From: Lactifluus volemus
Taxonomy: Eukaryota; Basidiomycota; Agaricomycetes; Russulales; Russulaceae
Length of the DNA stretch: 64,000 nt
Assembly (NCBI GenBank): GCA_022376515.1
Contig: WTXI01000019.1
Span: forward strand, 434,001-498,000
Direction of reading: 5' to 3'
This document shows positions 23,400-36,049 of the stretch, one piece after another. The position numbers were made by a program, and so were the translations under genes. How positions within the stretch are numbered: the first letter of the stretch is position 1; each line of letters opens with the position of its first letter. Below the pieces are notes generated by a model. It was not told where the DNA came from and searched no databases. It saw nothing but the letters and a program-made list of their open reading frames with translations.

Positions 23400-24530
23400 C
23401 CTAATTGGGTTGCTTCTCAGGGAAAGATACCGTGACCTCACACACCACGTGTCAACGCATATACCCCGTGTTCTACTCTCTCCGCTTCTTAGACCCTCAT
23501 TGAATCTCAAGTCACCCTCCGGTTCGTCAACTCACGTCCTACAGGCCTCAAGACTCACACGGCCCTCAAAGCGTCCGCATATATCCCTGACAGTAATTCC
23601 ATCCTCATGGTTAGCAGCGTCTCCTTGTAGCTCTCATTTCTGACCCGCGGTCCCGACTGGGCAGTAACTTGTACTCCGAGCGGGATTTCGTTCAGTGCTA
23701 CTTCAGTGAAGACTTGTTCTCAAAGACGTGGGAGCATCTCTGCAGGTTTGATAAGATTTTAGAGAGTAAGAATTGGCTCTGTGAAAGGGTAAGGAGGAGA
23801 GGCCCGGGAACGCTAGGTGCGTGGCGCCACCACCCTTCTCATTTCTTCTACGGTCATCCTTACCTTCTGTTTCTATAGTTACTTCTTTGTCAATCCATGA
23901 CGTTATCGTTGTGTCATCCATATACAATTGTAGCTGTCATACCGACACGGCGTACACGATACACGCTCTTGTGTTGCCCTAGCTTCATCTCTGGACAGTC
24001 ATAAATTGCACTCCATGACACTAACTCTTGGCGTCGCTCAACATACCGATGCAGTGGCCAGCCTCAAGAGCACCCGTTGGAGGTGTAGCCGCAGGCGGCT
24101 CACCAGGGTGTCCACGGAACTGCGTGGCACAGGCAAGACCTGGCTCGGGCACATTGCAACTCGCCTCCCAAACAAACAATATACGAGACGGCTAATGATT
24201 CTTACCGTTTTCTTCATGAAGGGCTTCCAAAGTACGGACCAGATCCGAGCCTTGGTAGCGAATAGTATGTCTTGTTGGTCAGCGTAGCGAAAGTTGGATT
24301 ATTGTAAGCATATTAATCTCTGGTACACGAGCCACTGCATCCCTAGATGTCTTTTGACAGCTGCAGTATCTTCTACAAGCCAGAAAATGATGTCTCAGAT
24401 GAAATACCCACAGCGACTTCAGCGAGAAAGAGAGTACCTGAGCAAGAGACAAAAACTAGGCTCATCCGAGACTCCGAGAAGGGTAATGCGGTGGTGGGTT
24501 TTACGCAGTGACCCAAATACTAGTACCTGA
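23400..24530 (+). pseudogene. Relic of an unidentified + strand gene, copy 3
   Basis: The same blocks as in units 1 and 2. Here the middle block is the cleanest: RSRLGSNLYSERDFVQCYFS, then EDLFSKTWEHLCRFDKILES and KNWLCERVRRRG. The block LKSTRW...TELRGTGKTWLGHI follows, then KGFQSTDQIRAL and a shifted LDVF...LQARK-like end. No continuous splice model can be made. The family is unknown. Comparing the three copies lets one read a partly reconstructed coding consensus, so a real gene once stood here, convergent with the NLR. Confidence 0.45.
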
Positions 24531-24632
24531 CTTGATATTGAAGACGACTCTATAGTACTGGCCGTACCTCAGACAGACTCGCTGGCGGAAACTGAATTCG
24601 AAGGATACGAATTTGCATATGTACATGTGACT

Positions 24633-27600
24633 CTATTTAGACGAACTGTGAATGTACCCCATAGCCCAATTTAATCCATACACAAAATTCGACAGATCTA
24701 CCTCTGTTCTATCTTTGCCAGCAACCCAGACTGTGTTTGCTCTATGAAGGTATGGCCGGTGAATAGGAGGAATCCACAAAAGGAGTTCTTTATCTTCCCC
24801 ATACATCCACCCATCACTACTGACTGGGAACTTCTCCATAATGTGATCTTTATCAATATCTTCTGCTCTGTGTTTCCCTGCATGAAACGTGTGATCTTGT
24901 AAGGTCGAGGTGATAGGCTGCCCATCCAAAGTGGACGCACCAGAGTTAGTCGATTGGGTGAGTCCGGTAGATGAGCCCACAACACCCTGTCCTGTTGTGG
25001 TATCCCACATGCGAATCGTGCAATCTCCCGAGGCCGAAACGATCCGCTGTCCGTCGGGTGAGAATGCAACCGAGTTGACCCATTCAGTGTGTCCAATAAA
25101 TGGGCCCGCTACGGCCACCCCTGTAGCAGAATCCCACAAGCGAATCGTGCGATCGTCCGAGGCCGATGCAATGCGCCGCCCGTCCGGTGAGAATGTAACA
25201 GAGGCGACGGTTCTGACGTGTCCAGTAAATGGGCCTACTACTGCTTGTCCTGTCACAGAATCCCACACGCGAATCGTGCGATCGAATGAGGCCGAGGCGA
25301 TTCTCTGCCCGTCCGGTGAAAACACCACAGAATTGACCGACTGAGTGTGACCATTGAACGGGCCCGCTACGACCTTCCCTGTCACAGCATCCCATACTCG
25401 AATCGTGCGGTCATTCGAGGCAGAGGCGATGCGCTTCCCGTCCGGCGAGAATACAACAGAGCGGACCCAATCAGTGTGTCTAGTAAGCGGGCCTACTACA
25501 ACCACTCCCGTCCTGGCATCCCACACGCGAACCGTGCGATCGAGCGAGGCCGACGCTATGCATTGTCCGTCCGGCGAGAATGCAACAGAGTGGACATCAT
25601 CGGTATGTCCAGTAAACGGGCCCACTATAACATTTCCTGTCACGGTATCCCACACACGAATCGTGCGATCTCGCGAGGCCGAGGCGATCCGCTGCCCTTC
25701 AGGCGAGAACGCAACAAAAAGGACCCAATGGGTGTGACCAGTAAACGGACCTGCTGTGAGCTCTCCTGTTGCGGCATCCCACACACAAACTGTGCAATCT
25801 GCAGAGGCCGAGGCTATCCGTTGCCCATCTGGTGAGATTGCAACAGAAAAGATCGATTGGGCATGTCCGGTAAACGAGGCCCCTGCCACTCCTTTTCTGG
25901 GATGCCACACGCAAACCGTGCAATCAGACGAGGCTGAGGCAATGCGCTGCCCGTCAGGTGAGACTGAAACAAAAAATATGGAAGATGTGTGTCCAATAAA
26001 TGGGCCTGCTACGATCTGACCTGTTCCGGAATCCCACACGCAGATCGTGCGATCTCCCGAGGCTGAGGTGATGCGTCGCCCGTCCGGAGAGAACGCAACA
26101 GAGTGGATGACACCGGTGTGTCCAGTAAATGGGCCGGCTACCACCTGTCCTGTTGTGGCATCCCACACACGAATCGTGCGATCGCCTGAGGCCGAGGCAA
26201 CGTGCTTCCCGTCTGGTGAGAATGCAACACACCTGACCCGTTCAGTGTGTCCAGTAAACGGGCTCGCTACGACCTCTCCGGTTGAAGCATCCCACATGCG
26301 AATCGTGCGATCTTTAGAGGCAGAGGCGATACGTTTCCCGTCTGGTGAGAATGTAACAAAGTGGGCCTCGTCGGTGTGTCCAGTAAACGGGCCTGCTATG
26401 ACCTCTCCAGTTGCGGCATCCCAAACACGAATCGTGCGATCGTCCGAGCCGGAGGCAATGTGTTGCCCGTTCGGTGAAAATGCAACGCATCTGACCCAGG
26501 CCGTGTGTCCAGTAAATGGTCCCGCTATGACCTCTCCTGTTGCGGCATCCCACACGCAAATCGTGTGATCGGCCGAAGCAGATGTCATGCGTTTCCCGTC
26601 AGGCGAGAATGCGACAGAGAAGACTTCTTTGGTGTGTCCAGTAAACGGTCCCGCTACAATTTCTCCCGTCGTAGCATCCCACACGCGAATCGTGCAATCT
26701 CGCGAAGCTGATGCGATGCGTTGCCCATTTGGCGAGAATACAACAGAGTTGACTGGTCCGTCATGTGCTTGAATCGTCATTTCCAATGCTGGCCAATCAG
26801 GCAACCGTCCGCGTTTCAAAAACAATGTGTGAGGAAAGAGGCGAAGATGGTGCTCAGCGATGTGGGAAGAGGATGGCGCGAAAGGTAGAGCAGATATATA
26901 TATATGCGGGACGCTTCTTGATATCGCCATCCCGAAATACCGCACAAAAGCGAATGCATCATCCACTAATGTCAACAGATTCTGAACCTCTGATTGGAAT
27001 GATCGCTGTAATTAGATCCATTAGTTACAACATGTCCTATAACATGATAAGAGCCGCCTACCTTCTGCTGATCAGACCGCAACCATGTGTTCAGAGATGA
27101 CAATGCTCGTGATGCAAGACCGACACTGCTCTTGATGCTAAGCACTTCCAGCCAAAAAAGAAACCTTGTCTCGAACAGCAATCGAAGTTTTGGAAACAGA
27201 TCCTGTTCAACACCAAGACGTTCTAAATGATCCCCCCAAAAAACGCAGCCATACCATAGAGCAAGTGGAACATATTTGGCAATTCGAGATTCCAGATCTG
27301 GCACGTCCCTGTTGGCAACGTATGACGATTCCAGTTTGCAAATGTTGAACTTGAGCTCATTTAGCATTAATCCAAGACATGAATGTGCCAGCTGACGGTG
27401 AGCCCTGCTAAGGTCGATGTGAAATACCCCGCTCTTCTCATCGGCCAGGAAGTCACGAAATGAGGTATGGAGAGCGACGATCGGGAGGGTATCGTTGGAC
27501 GAGGTCACGTTACTGAGAAGTGAGCCAAGGTGACGGAGCATCTCGACAACGCATTCCGAATCCTCGGGGTCACCCTGGGGTGCATGTCGTCGCAGAGTGG

Positions 27601-30205
27601 TCAAAGAACTGATGGAAAGGGGTACGAAAGCAGCAAAAAGCTGCCCCATCACGGAACGAAATAGGGTCTGTGCTGCAATCGGTTTGAAGTACCCTTCCAG
27701 AACTTCTCCATATAGCTGGTCCAAAGGATCTTGCCCATCCCGACCTCGAGAGTGCCCCAACAGACGCTGTATGACCTGTTTCTTGCTAAACCCAAAGCTA
27801 GGAGGAGGACTGTTTATTAGCCCAGAAGCAACGGCTGCCCACTGAAACAGCCCTTCCGCTGCCTTTGCAAGTTCAACACCATGCCGTTCGAACAGGTTCA
27901 AAGGGAGTTCGCTCCGGAGATATAACCCAATATCTTGCTCCGTTTTTGCAGCCAGTGTGTGGTCGTCCATAAAGAGTGTGTGCACGGACAACGCATTACA
28001 GAACGCATGTTCGATGCCGTTCTCCGGCCTCGAGGTGATGAGGATACGGAAGTTTGATGGCAACTCGAACAGATGTTGACCTAGGAATTTGTGCAACCCG
28101 ACTTGACCGATTGCATCACCACTCTCATCCAACGCATCGATTACGATAAGAATTGGGTCGCTGGACTGAATGTTCTTGACTGGTTCGAGGAGAAAGGATT
28201 CGAAGAGTGTGCGATAATGTCGAGTACTACGAAGAGACGGGTCATTCTTCAGTACCCTCCCGAGAGCTAATTTGAACGGAGGATAGCGATCGGAGAGATC
28301 GCGAGCGAGTGTCGTGAAGAGCTGGTAAGTTTCATCTTTGGATCCCTCTTTCCGCAAAAACGCGAAGTAAGTACAGAGGCACTTATTCTGGAATAGACGT
28401 GCGACCTCATGTGCGATTGAAGACTTTCCTGTGCCTGCTTGGCCGAGGAGCACGAGTCCACGTTGAGATTCTAGACTCTCGACCCACTTGACGATATGAC
28501 CCAGAAAGTCTTCGCGTGTGCCCGGAAGACAGCGCTTCCCATCCCCAAATCGCCAGCCTCCTTTATAAGGCAATTCTCTGATTTTTGCGTCCAATTCTTT
28601 GTGCACCTCGTCAGGAAGATTATTCGTCAATCGTATTACCATTAGGACTACGCACCAGCTTCTAGCACAGCAATCCCAGTGACGACGGCAGTGCGTGCGA
28701 GGAAATTATCTCGCAGTCGAGCGAGGCTTGTGCGGTACTCATCAATTTTTGCATCAACTTGGCTCAGGACATTCTTCAGAGTCCGCTTTGCTGAAAATCA
28801 AATGTTCATGACGAATGGCCAATAAGAGGCCAAGTCAACGTACCGACTTGCACATTCTCCGCATACGATATGATAAATCTGGCACATTCCGAGACGCACT
28901 CCAGCATCTCATCCAGGATTCTTGCCTGAGTGGACGCTGGTTCCATATTCTTCAAGGCGTCCGCCTCCCTTGCAAATTCAAAAGCGTCCTGTATCGCCTT
29001 GAGTAGTGTTTGGACGTTGTCGTCACGCTGAAGCTGGAGTAGCAAAGTCTGGCGATTGATGAAACCCATTGAACGCTCCTTGTCCTCCAACAAGGCATGG
29101 AGACACACCTCGGGAATCTTTGAGAGCAGCTTCCATGCTAAATGTGCATGGGGGAGCAACTGAAGCGCGAACGCTAGCTCAGCAAAGCAAAGGATGTGCA
29201 AAAATGATGTGAGACCTACATCTGCGATTGGACCGATAGCGTCGAGTACTTGCTTGATAACACCAATCGCACCCTTCCATGCCGTTATCGTATCCATAGC
29301 TTTCATGGCTTCCTCGGCACGATCCACAGTACGTGAGATCTCCGTCTGGCCATCTTGTCCTGGTCCCACAGGGGTGTGACTCCCGGCCGGAAGGTCACCA
29401 GGACGTGCACCAGCTTCTTCAGCGCCACGATTGTCCAGTGCTGTCGTTATAGGACTTGGGCTAGTGGCTGTCGCATTTAGAGAGTTCGTCGACGTGGTGA
29501 TAGTCAATAGGAGTGTGGCCTGCTCTCTTAAGTGTCTACCAGGTCCATCGGCACTGCTGAAAACTATCTCAAATTCTACATGTAGGACGCTCAGAAAGCG
29601 CATGAGTAAGAATTCGAAGGAATAGACGGACCGCGTCGAGCTTCGCAGGTGATCTCCTGCCTTCCGAGAAGGATGTCTGTCCGCACGGTCCTCTTCGCAT
29701 AAAGAGATATTATTATACTGGAGAGTGGTGGTAAAGCACTGCAGGAGACTCAGTTGGACCTGGATATAAAAATCCGACACGGCAGCTCTCACAATGCATC
29801 AACTTTTTCGTTCCACTCCACGTGCTGCGCCACGCTCTGCCTCGATCGTGTCTGCCATGTATTCTTCTCGTTCGTCACTGTAACATAGAAATGTCTCTCT
29901 TTACCCGTGAGGACTTTAAGATGAGGAAGATTGTGCGCCCTGAGGACTGACAAGAGGGAGAGATTTAGTACTGATCAGAGTAGAATTACTAAGATAGGTA
30001 CCAGTGACCTCGAGCTGGGGTATAGTCGATTTGATTCCGCTGGCCTGGTCGCTGATCGCGCTGATCAAAGGCAATTATCTGAGTAAATACTAGAATCGAA
30101 AACTAAGCTGAAGTGGCTGATGTACCCGATTCCGGAGTTTGGAGGATCTGGGCTGTACTAATGGTTAACAGGAGCATCGGCATCAGGTGTGAAAGACGTT
30201 GGCAT
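24633..30205 (-). CDS. NLR-like STAND protein: C2-like region, NACHT, 14 WD40 repeats (copy 3; nonsense codon in exon 1 model)
   Basis: Exons by homology to copy 1: 30205-30126, 30060-30002, 29946-29793, 29738-29632, 29575-28844, 28790-28656, 28596-27062, 27005-24633. Splice sites and phases are conserved and the length is 1725 codons. Exons 2-8 are fully open: C2-like FALPPLSSIIISLYAKRTVR, Walker A GQAGTGKS, Walker B LIVIDALDES, 14 WD40 repeats, and the tail IPPIHRPYLHRANTVWVAGK. The problem is exon 1: codon 16 is TAG (30160-30158) where copy 1 has TAC (Tyr), and no in-frame ATG follows before the C2-like exons. The gene is therefore null, uses another first exon, or my exon 1 is wrong. Long conserved exons without other breaks suggest recent or ongoing constraint. 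Confidence 0.75.
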
Positions 30206-30429
30206 ACATATTCGGTTGTGGAAGAGCCATCGTAAAATGAAGTGGGAAGTTGAGACAAGCACTGGCACTGCTGCCGCATGTTCAGGTTGCCTCGCGCTTC
30301 ATTGGGAACAAACAACAAACAACAAACAACAGTTACGTTGACATGTTGACACATGACTGGCAGTCCAAATAATTTGGGCGGGCTCGATCTCAGCCCCGCG
30401 TCTACTGTATCGGCATGTAGCTGCTTGAG

Positions 30430-30905
30430 TGGCACCCTCCAATTCGTTTTCTTCCTACGCGTCATCCTCACTAGTACAGTATGGCTGCATATGTGATCAT
30501 CTACACCATGTTCCCGTTCGAGAATCTGGCGGCGCGCTATATCAGCCGTGGCCATGACGGCGTATGACTCGTATGACTTGTTGCAGCTCTCGTCAATTTT
30601 CGTAACCGACATGGGATTCAGCATGTCATTTTCGCGACCGCGACACCCGTCTTTTAATATATTTGCTCGGTATTCGTGTTCATAGCGGCGGCAGCGCCGA
30701 ACAAGCGTTCGCTTGGCTCAACGAACGGCCTCGCCCAAACCGTGCGTGGTTGCTTTCCAGCGCATAGTCGGGCCCGCGGCCGCCGCATCGCTGTTTGCGT
30801 TCTCGCTTGGAAATGATGTCTTAAGTGGGAATTTTGTGTATGTCATGCCCCTCGCATTCGTCTGTATTGCGCTCTGCGTCGCCGCTCAGCTGCCAAGGGA
30901 CACAT
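30430..30905 (+). pseudogene. MFS transporter C-terminal relic, unit 3
   Basis: Fragments in order: FPFENLAARYISRGHDG (30512 on), SVFVFIAAAAPNKRSLGSTN-like sequence in shifted frames, then the well-kept end VVAFQRIVGPAAAASLFAFS and LSGNFVYVMPLAFVCIALCV-AAQLP. These are the last helices of an MFS transporter. An internal part is deleted relative to the unit 2 relic near 30560 and 30660, and no N-terminal half exists. Non-functional. Confidence 0.7.
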
Positions 30906-31479
30906 AGAAGCACGGGGATGGCAAGCAACCCGCATTCCCCCGAACTCTGTATTCCAAATATTCGAATCGCATACCATTGTTTTAACCCTACGGTACTGTG
31001 GCATGTGAAGCCATCGCAATTAGCGCCGCATGAATTCATAGAGGCCTCACTGCCTGTAAATGGATGCTAAATACTGTGCTGTGACGACAGGTGCGACCCT
31101 GACAGTGCGGGAGCCGAGTTGCTGACGCGTTCGGATGGCCGATTGGTGACACGAAACCTACTGTATTACTGCGCAGGCATGCTTTGTGAGACGGGGATTG
31201 ATGGGTCGAAGCGAGGGAGAGACAGTTGGTGATGCCTCGCTGCTCCATTACCTCACGATTTGGAGATCTTTAAGTAAATTAAAATCTCATAAGCTAGTAT
31301 AGTAGTATGGCGTTTAGGATGATCGTGAAGGTAGTCCTACGAATCTGAAGGATGGGAATAGCAGATGGTGGTGCAAGGCCAGCCGTGCAGCTAGCCTTGC
31401 GACCACATTGTATGCCACGTTTCTGCCAGTGTCTTTACGCCTCGGGCTTGGCGTAAAGTCACACCGCCCTGAGCGCTGG

Positions 31480-32454
31480 GCCCTCATGCCTCATGTCCGA
31501 ATAGTTCGAGCTTTACCTTAACATCTGTACTATTCGCTCAACCACACTGGGTATTTTTAGAGGTCAGAGATGTATTTAAAGGCACCCAGACCACCATAGA
31601 AAAAAAAGAACAATACTAGTCACTCGAGGTGTAAAGACAAAAATGTGGTCATCAACGTCGCGGCGCAAGGTGAAATATACGTAGGGCAGTTTCAAGGATA
31701 ACCTCGATCGCGCTGGGCCCGAAAGAAACTGAACGCCGAAATTTCGGGACCGAAAAAGGTTATTCCATGTCCCAATTGAAATATAGTAAATCGTTTCCCC
31801 AAGAATCGAGCGTCGAGGGCATATAGTACTGTAGTACGCACCGCATCTGCGGTCGATGGTCGTACCATACGATTTGTGGGTGCAACGTCGTGACACTGGC
31901 AACGGCTTGGGCAACGGGCCCAGGCTCGCTCCTTAGCTTGCGGCTAGTGATGATCAGGACTTGACCTAATTTAGGCACAGTTTGCCTGTCAAATGCTTCG
32001 TAAGGTTAGCTACGGTCTCACAGACTAGGCTACAGTAAGTTTAGTGGCATCTGTCAACGAATTCATTCAGAACTGGATCCACGAATTCGATTTCCCTGTT
32101 TTGTTTCAATCACCCACTTTTGGCCACGTCGCACGCGTGTGCCATCATAACCTTAACTCGCTGTAGATACAGATTCATCCGTAGAAGTGGATGCAGTAGA
32201 GCGTCTTCTGCAATTATCATCCACCATGCGCAGTCCATGCCGCTGGTGTGAACCGATGATGAATTAGTGCGGCCGTCCGGGAATTTCGGAACGGACCCAA
32301 CCCGTCCGAGTCCGCTCGTCCGCAGCCGAACACCAAGAACCGACGATGGTGCCACCTTGCATATTGCATAAGAAGGCTCTGGGAGATCAAAGCATGGCGT
32401 GTGAACATATACTTCCCCTTCCTCCCTCACTTATCCATTTCGTCTTCAATCAAT
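31480..32454. other. Intergenic region before the SDR pair
   Basis: No gene supported. A - strand open frame at 31914-31576 has no motif. The block at about 32230-32350 (TTCGGAACGGACCCAACCCG, CGCAGCCGAA) recurs upstream of the second SDR gene (about 34310-34425). It is therefore the duplicated promoter region of the SDR unit. Confidence 0.5.
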
Positions 32455-33837
32455 ATGGGTAGTTCTTGGTCATTGATGCAACAGTCTTTCCCCCCCAGGG
32501 CTAGGTGGGGACCACAAGATATACCAGATCTCACTGGGAAAGTCGTCATCGTCACTGGTGCGCTGGCATGTGCCGGGTCTGTGCGTAGGAGTATATTTGT
32601 GTGCTAAATGTAGAGTATCGTGGCAGGTGGTAACGCGGGTGTTGGAAAGGAAACAATCAAGGTACGTAGTTCCCCTCCTGCATGTGGTCGCCATGGTGGT
32701 CGCGATGTGGCGTGTCATGGACCAGGGCTGAATTTTGCACATGTAGGAGCTCCTGAATCACAACGCAAAGGTCTACCTTGCCGCGCGAAGCGCAGTCAAA
32801 GCGAATGCTGCGATTGCAGAGCTGAAGGATGTGACGGGAAAGGAAGCCATCTTCCTCCAGCTAGACCTCGCCGATATTACTGCGGTACACAAATCTGCGG
32901 AGGAGTTCCTCTCGTACGCCTCGTCTGCTCTTTGCATAAAATAGTTGCCAACTGCTCGTTCAGCAAGGAGAGTCAGCTGCATATTCTCATCAATAATGCG
33001 TCAGTATTTATTTTTTCTTGGCATGGGGACACGTGAATACGACTGATAGGAACTGAAACGGACTGTAGTGGTGTGATGATAACGCCAATGGAAGAGACGA
33101 CAGTCCAAAATTATGATATGCAATTCGGCACAAACGTCATCGGTAGATCACGCTTGTTTCTCTCTTTAGCCTTTCTGACTTATGACCCATGATCTCTTAT
33201 CGATTTACAGGTCACTGGCTGTTCACGACCTTGTTGTTACCTGCACTTTTTGCAGCCACTGATGCCTCGCCCACACATGAGAAAGCACGTATCGTGACAG
33301 TGTCGTCATCGGCGAATTATCTCACAAACGAGCTGGACTTTGACGCATTTGCGGACGGGCCGCAGAGGAAGAAGTACAATCCATGGGATCTATACTACAA
33401 AAGCAAACTTGTACGCGGTGTATTTTTTTTTACTGTTTATTTTCTGACAAGAGGTAGGGTAATGTGGTGGTTGCACGTGAACTAGCGCGGCGGTATGGGG
33501 ATAAGATTGTGTCGACAAGCCTCAATCCGGGAAACATCAGGACGGATCTTCAACGCCACATGCCCCATTGGCAACGCTCAATAGTAGTGCGTCTTTACGC
33601 TGATTTATTTTATTCCTTTGGTATTGAGGATTGGTTGTTCAGAATCGGTTTCTGTACCCAGTGTCATACGGAGCGCTGACGCAACTGTACTGTGCCACGT
33701 CACCGACTGCGGGTGATGCCAACGGCGGGTTTTTCATACCTTGGGCTCGGCAAGGCAAACCAAATAAGGTGGTCGAGGACCTTCAACTTGGGGAGAAACT
33801 GTGGACATGGCTTGAGGAGGAGACGAAGAAATATTGA
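32455..33837 (+). CDS. Short-chain dehydrogenase/reductase (SDR), copy 1
   Basis: Eight exons: 32455-32557, 32627-32661, 32747-32913, 32964-32999, 33069-33142, 33211-33410, 33458-33586, 33643-33837. All junctions are GT-AG and in phase; 312 aa. A Rossmann NAD(P)-binding motif [10 protein letters not shown] spans the first intron. Other SDR marks are LDLAD (adenine pocket), LINNAGVM, the catalytic Ser region VTVSSSA, and YYKSK (Tyr-x3-Lys). The order and length match the retinol dehydrogenase/WW-domain oxidoreductase-like classical SDRs common in fungi. The substrate cannot be told from sequence. No signal peptide is evident, and the C-terminus is soluble (EEETKKY). It is tandemly duplicated with the next gene, including the promoter block. 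Confidence 0.92.
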
Positions 33838-34534
33838 TTAGATTAGATATGATTTTCTCGCCCACATGGTGGACGTGGTGATACTATACTGAGCAGCAAC
33901 GAAAATGATGTCATACCCTCTGTAACCCACGCATATTTTACTGGCAGTTGCTGCTCTGAATGAAATTTATTTACAACTTGTATAAATAGCTAGTCAAGTT
34001 CAATGAACCTGATGGGCAATGCCTTCATCACACCGCTTTCAAAGGTACCAGTGCCTCTAAGCCCTTCGTATTACTTGTCCCTCTGATGCACCCCCTGCAT
34101 GTGTCACTCTGGCACTTCCAGTGAACAACCATTAATCCTCTATAATAGCCATACCTCAGAAGCTGTATTGACAGTATTGTAATTGTAATTAAATTTTATG
34201 TGCTGCTTGAGTACAACGTGGTGACAATGAACTGGGTGGTGAGACTTACATACCACATTTGGAAGAAAAGGGGCCCTCTCCCGTTAGACCAAATTCTAAC
34301 CCGGTCAGTCTTCCCATTCCGACACCCCCTTTGCTGGTGTGAACCGATGACGATGAATTAACGTGGCTGCCCGGGGGGGTTCGGAACGGAACCAACCCGT
34401 CCGCAGCCGAAGGACAACAAGAGCAGACGCCCGCTGTGCCACCATAAAGGAGGCATGGAGGTTGTTCTAAGCTTCGCGTGAGAACATACTCTTTCTCCTT
34501 CCCCCCTCGCTTATTCATCTCGTCTTCAATCGGT
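33838..34534. other. Intergenic region between the two SDR genes
   Basis: Contains the 3' flank of SDR copy 1 and, from about 34310, the duplicated upstream block of SDR copy 2 (GGTGTGAACCGATGA, CGGAACGGAACCAACCCGTC). No other gene seen. Confidence 0.5.
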
Positions 34535-35907
34535 ATGAGTGCTCTTTGGTCATGGATACAACAATCTTTCCCCCCCAAGCCTACTTGGGGACCGCAAGAC
34601 ATACCGGATCTTACGGGTAAAGTCGTCATTGTCACTGGTGCGTTCGCATGTGCCGGGTATGTGCGTAGGAGTGTATTTGTGTGCTAAATACAGAGTATCG
34701 TGGTAGGTGGTAACGCGGGTGTCGGAAAGGAAACAATGAAGGTGCGTTTCTTCCCCTCCTGAATGTGGTCGCGATCGTGTGTCGACCAGGGTGCCGAACT
34801 CTGCACATGCAGGAGCTCCTGAATCACAATGCAAAGGTCTACCTTGCCGCGCGAAGCGCAGCCAAAGCCAATGCTGCGATTGCAGAGCTGAAGGACGTGA
34901 CAGGGAAGGAAGCCATCTTCCTCCAGCTCGACCTCGCCGATATCACTGCGGTACGCAGATCTGCAGAGGAGTTCCTCTCGTATGTCTTGTCTACTCTTTG
35001 CATTTGTGCATGAAATAGTTGCCAACCGTTTGTTCAGCAAGGAGAGTCAGCTGCATATCCTCGTCAATAATGCGCAAGTATTTTGTTTTGCATGGGGACA
35101 CGTGAACGACTGATGGAACTGGAACGGATTGTAGCGGTGTGATGACAACGCCAATGGAAGATACGACAGTTCAAAATTATGATATGCAATTCGGCACAAA
35201 CGTCATCGGTAGGTCACGCGTGTTGCCTTCCTTAGCCTTTCTGCTTTATGACGCGTGGTCCCTTGCCGATTTACAGGTCACTGGCTGTTCACAATCTTGT
35301 TGTTGCCCGCACTTTTTGCGGCCACTGATGCCTCGCTTACACATGAGAAGGCACGTATCGTGACAGTATCGTCATCGGCGCATTATTTCACGAACGGGCT
35401 GGACTTTGACGCATTTGCGGACGGGCCGCAGAGGAAGAAGTACAGTCCATGGGATCTATACCACAAAAGCAAACTTGTATGTGGACTATTGTTTTTTTTT
35501 CTCATTTATTTTCTGACAAGAGGTAGGGTAATGTAGTGGTTGCACGTGAACTAGCGCGGCGGTATGGGGATAAGGTTGTTTCGACAAGCGTCAATCCGGG
35601 AAACATCAGGACTGATCTTCAGCGTAACATGCCCCGTTGGCAGTTCTTTATACTAGTGCGTCTCTACGTTTGTTTTCTTTGTTCCTGTGGTGATTAGTGA
35701 TCGGTTGTTCAGAATTGGGTTCTGTACCCGGTGTCATACGGAGCGCTGACGCAACTGTACTGTGCCACGTCACCGACTGCGGGTGATGCCAACGGCGGGT
35801 TTTTCATACCTTGGGCTCGGCAAGGTAAACCGAACAAGGTGGTCGAGGACCTTCAACTTGGGGAGAAACTGTGGAAATGGCTCGAGGAAGAGACGAAGAA
35901 ATATTGA
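34535..35907 (+). CDS. Short-chain dehydrogenase/reductase (SDR), copy 2
   Basis: Eight exons collinear with copy 1: 34535-34637, 34707-34741, 34813-34979, 35038-35073, 35135-35208, 35277-35476, 35527-35655, 35713-35907; 312 aa, every exon the same length as in copy 1. Conserved [34 protein letters not shown] and the Tyr-x3-Lys in YHKSK (the Tyr after DL). The fourth intron (35074-35134) begins GCAAGT where copy 1 has GTCAGT, so it is a GC-AG intron; the GCAAGT context is the usual one for such introns. Substitutions are scattered and mostly conservative, and the reading frame is intact, so it is likely active. Function is as for copy 1; the substrate is unknown. Confidence 0.9.
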
Positions 35908-36049
35908 TTAGATTAGATATGATTTCTCGCCCACGTGGCGGTGTACACACGCGGTTGTCTGTTGTTGCTTGTCTCAGGGTCGACGGCATGTCATGTAACT
36001 TAGGAATATTCAAGATCTATTATGTCTCTCGGTCTCGTTCGCCATAGTC

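Larger units (their letters stand above)
23345..31480. repeat. Tandem unit 3 (of 3): + strand gene relic, NLR copy 3, MFS relic
   Basis: The left end shares TTGGTCGTGCG with units 1 and 2, and ATTGGGTTGCTTC with unit 1. The body is collinear with units 1 and 2. The right end (MFS relic and the block ending GTAAAGTCACAC near 31470) matches unit 2 only. Units 2 and 3 therefore shared a longer ancestor, or unit 1 was trimmed. Confidence 0.75.

Noticed and set aside
31576..31914. Open frame of 112 codons on the - strand before the SDR pair
   Set aside because: No recognisable motif, no copy elsewhere, composition like non-coding DNA.
32400..35910. Secondary-metabolite cluster formed by the SDR pair, P450 and MFS pieces
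   Set aside because: No backbone synthase is present, the MFS pieces are dead, and the P450 is 15 kb away across unrelated genes.
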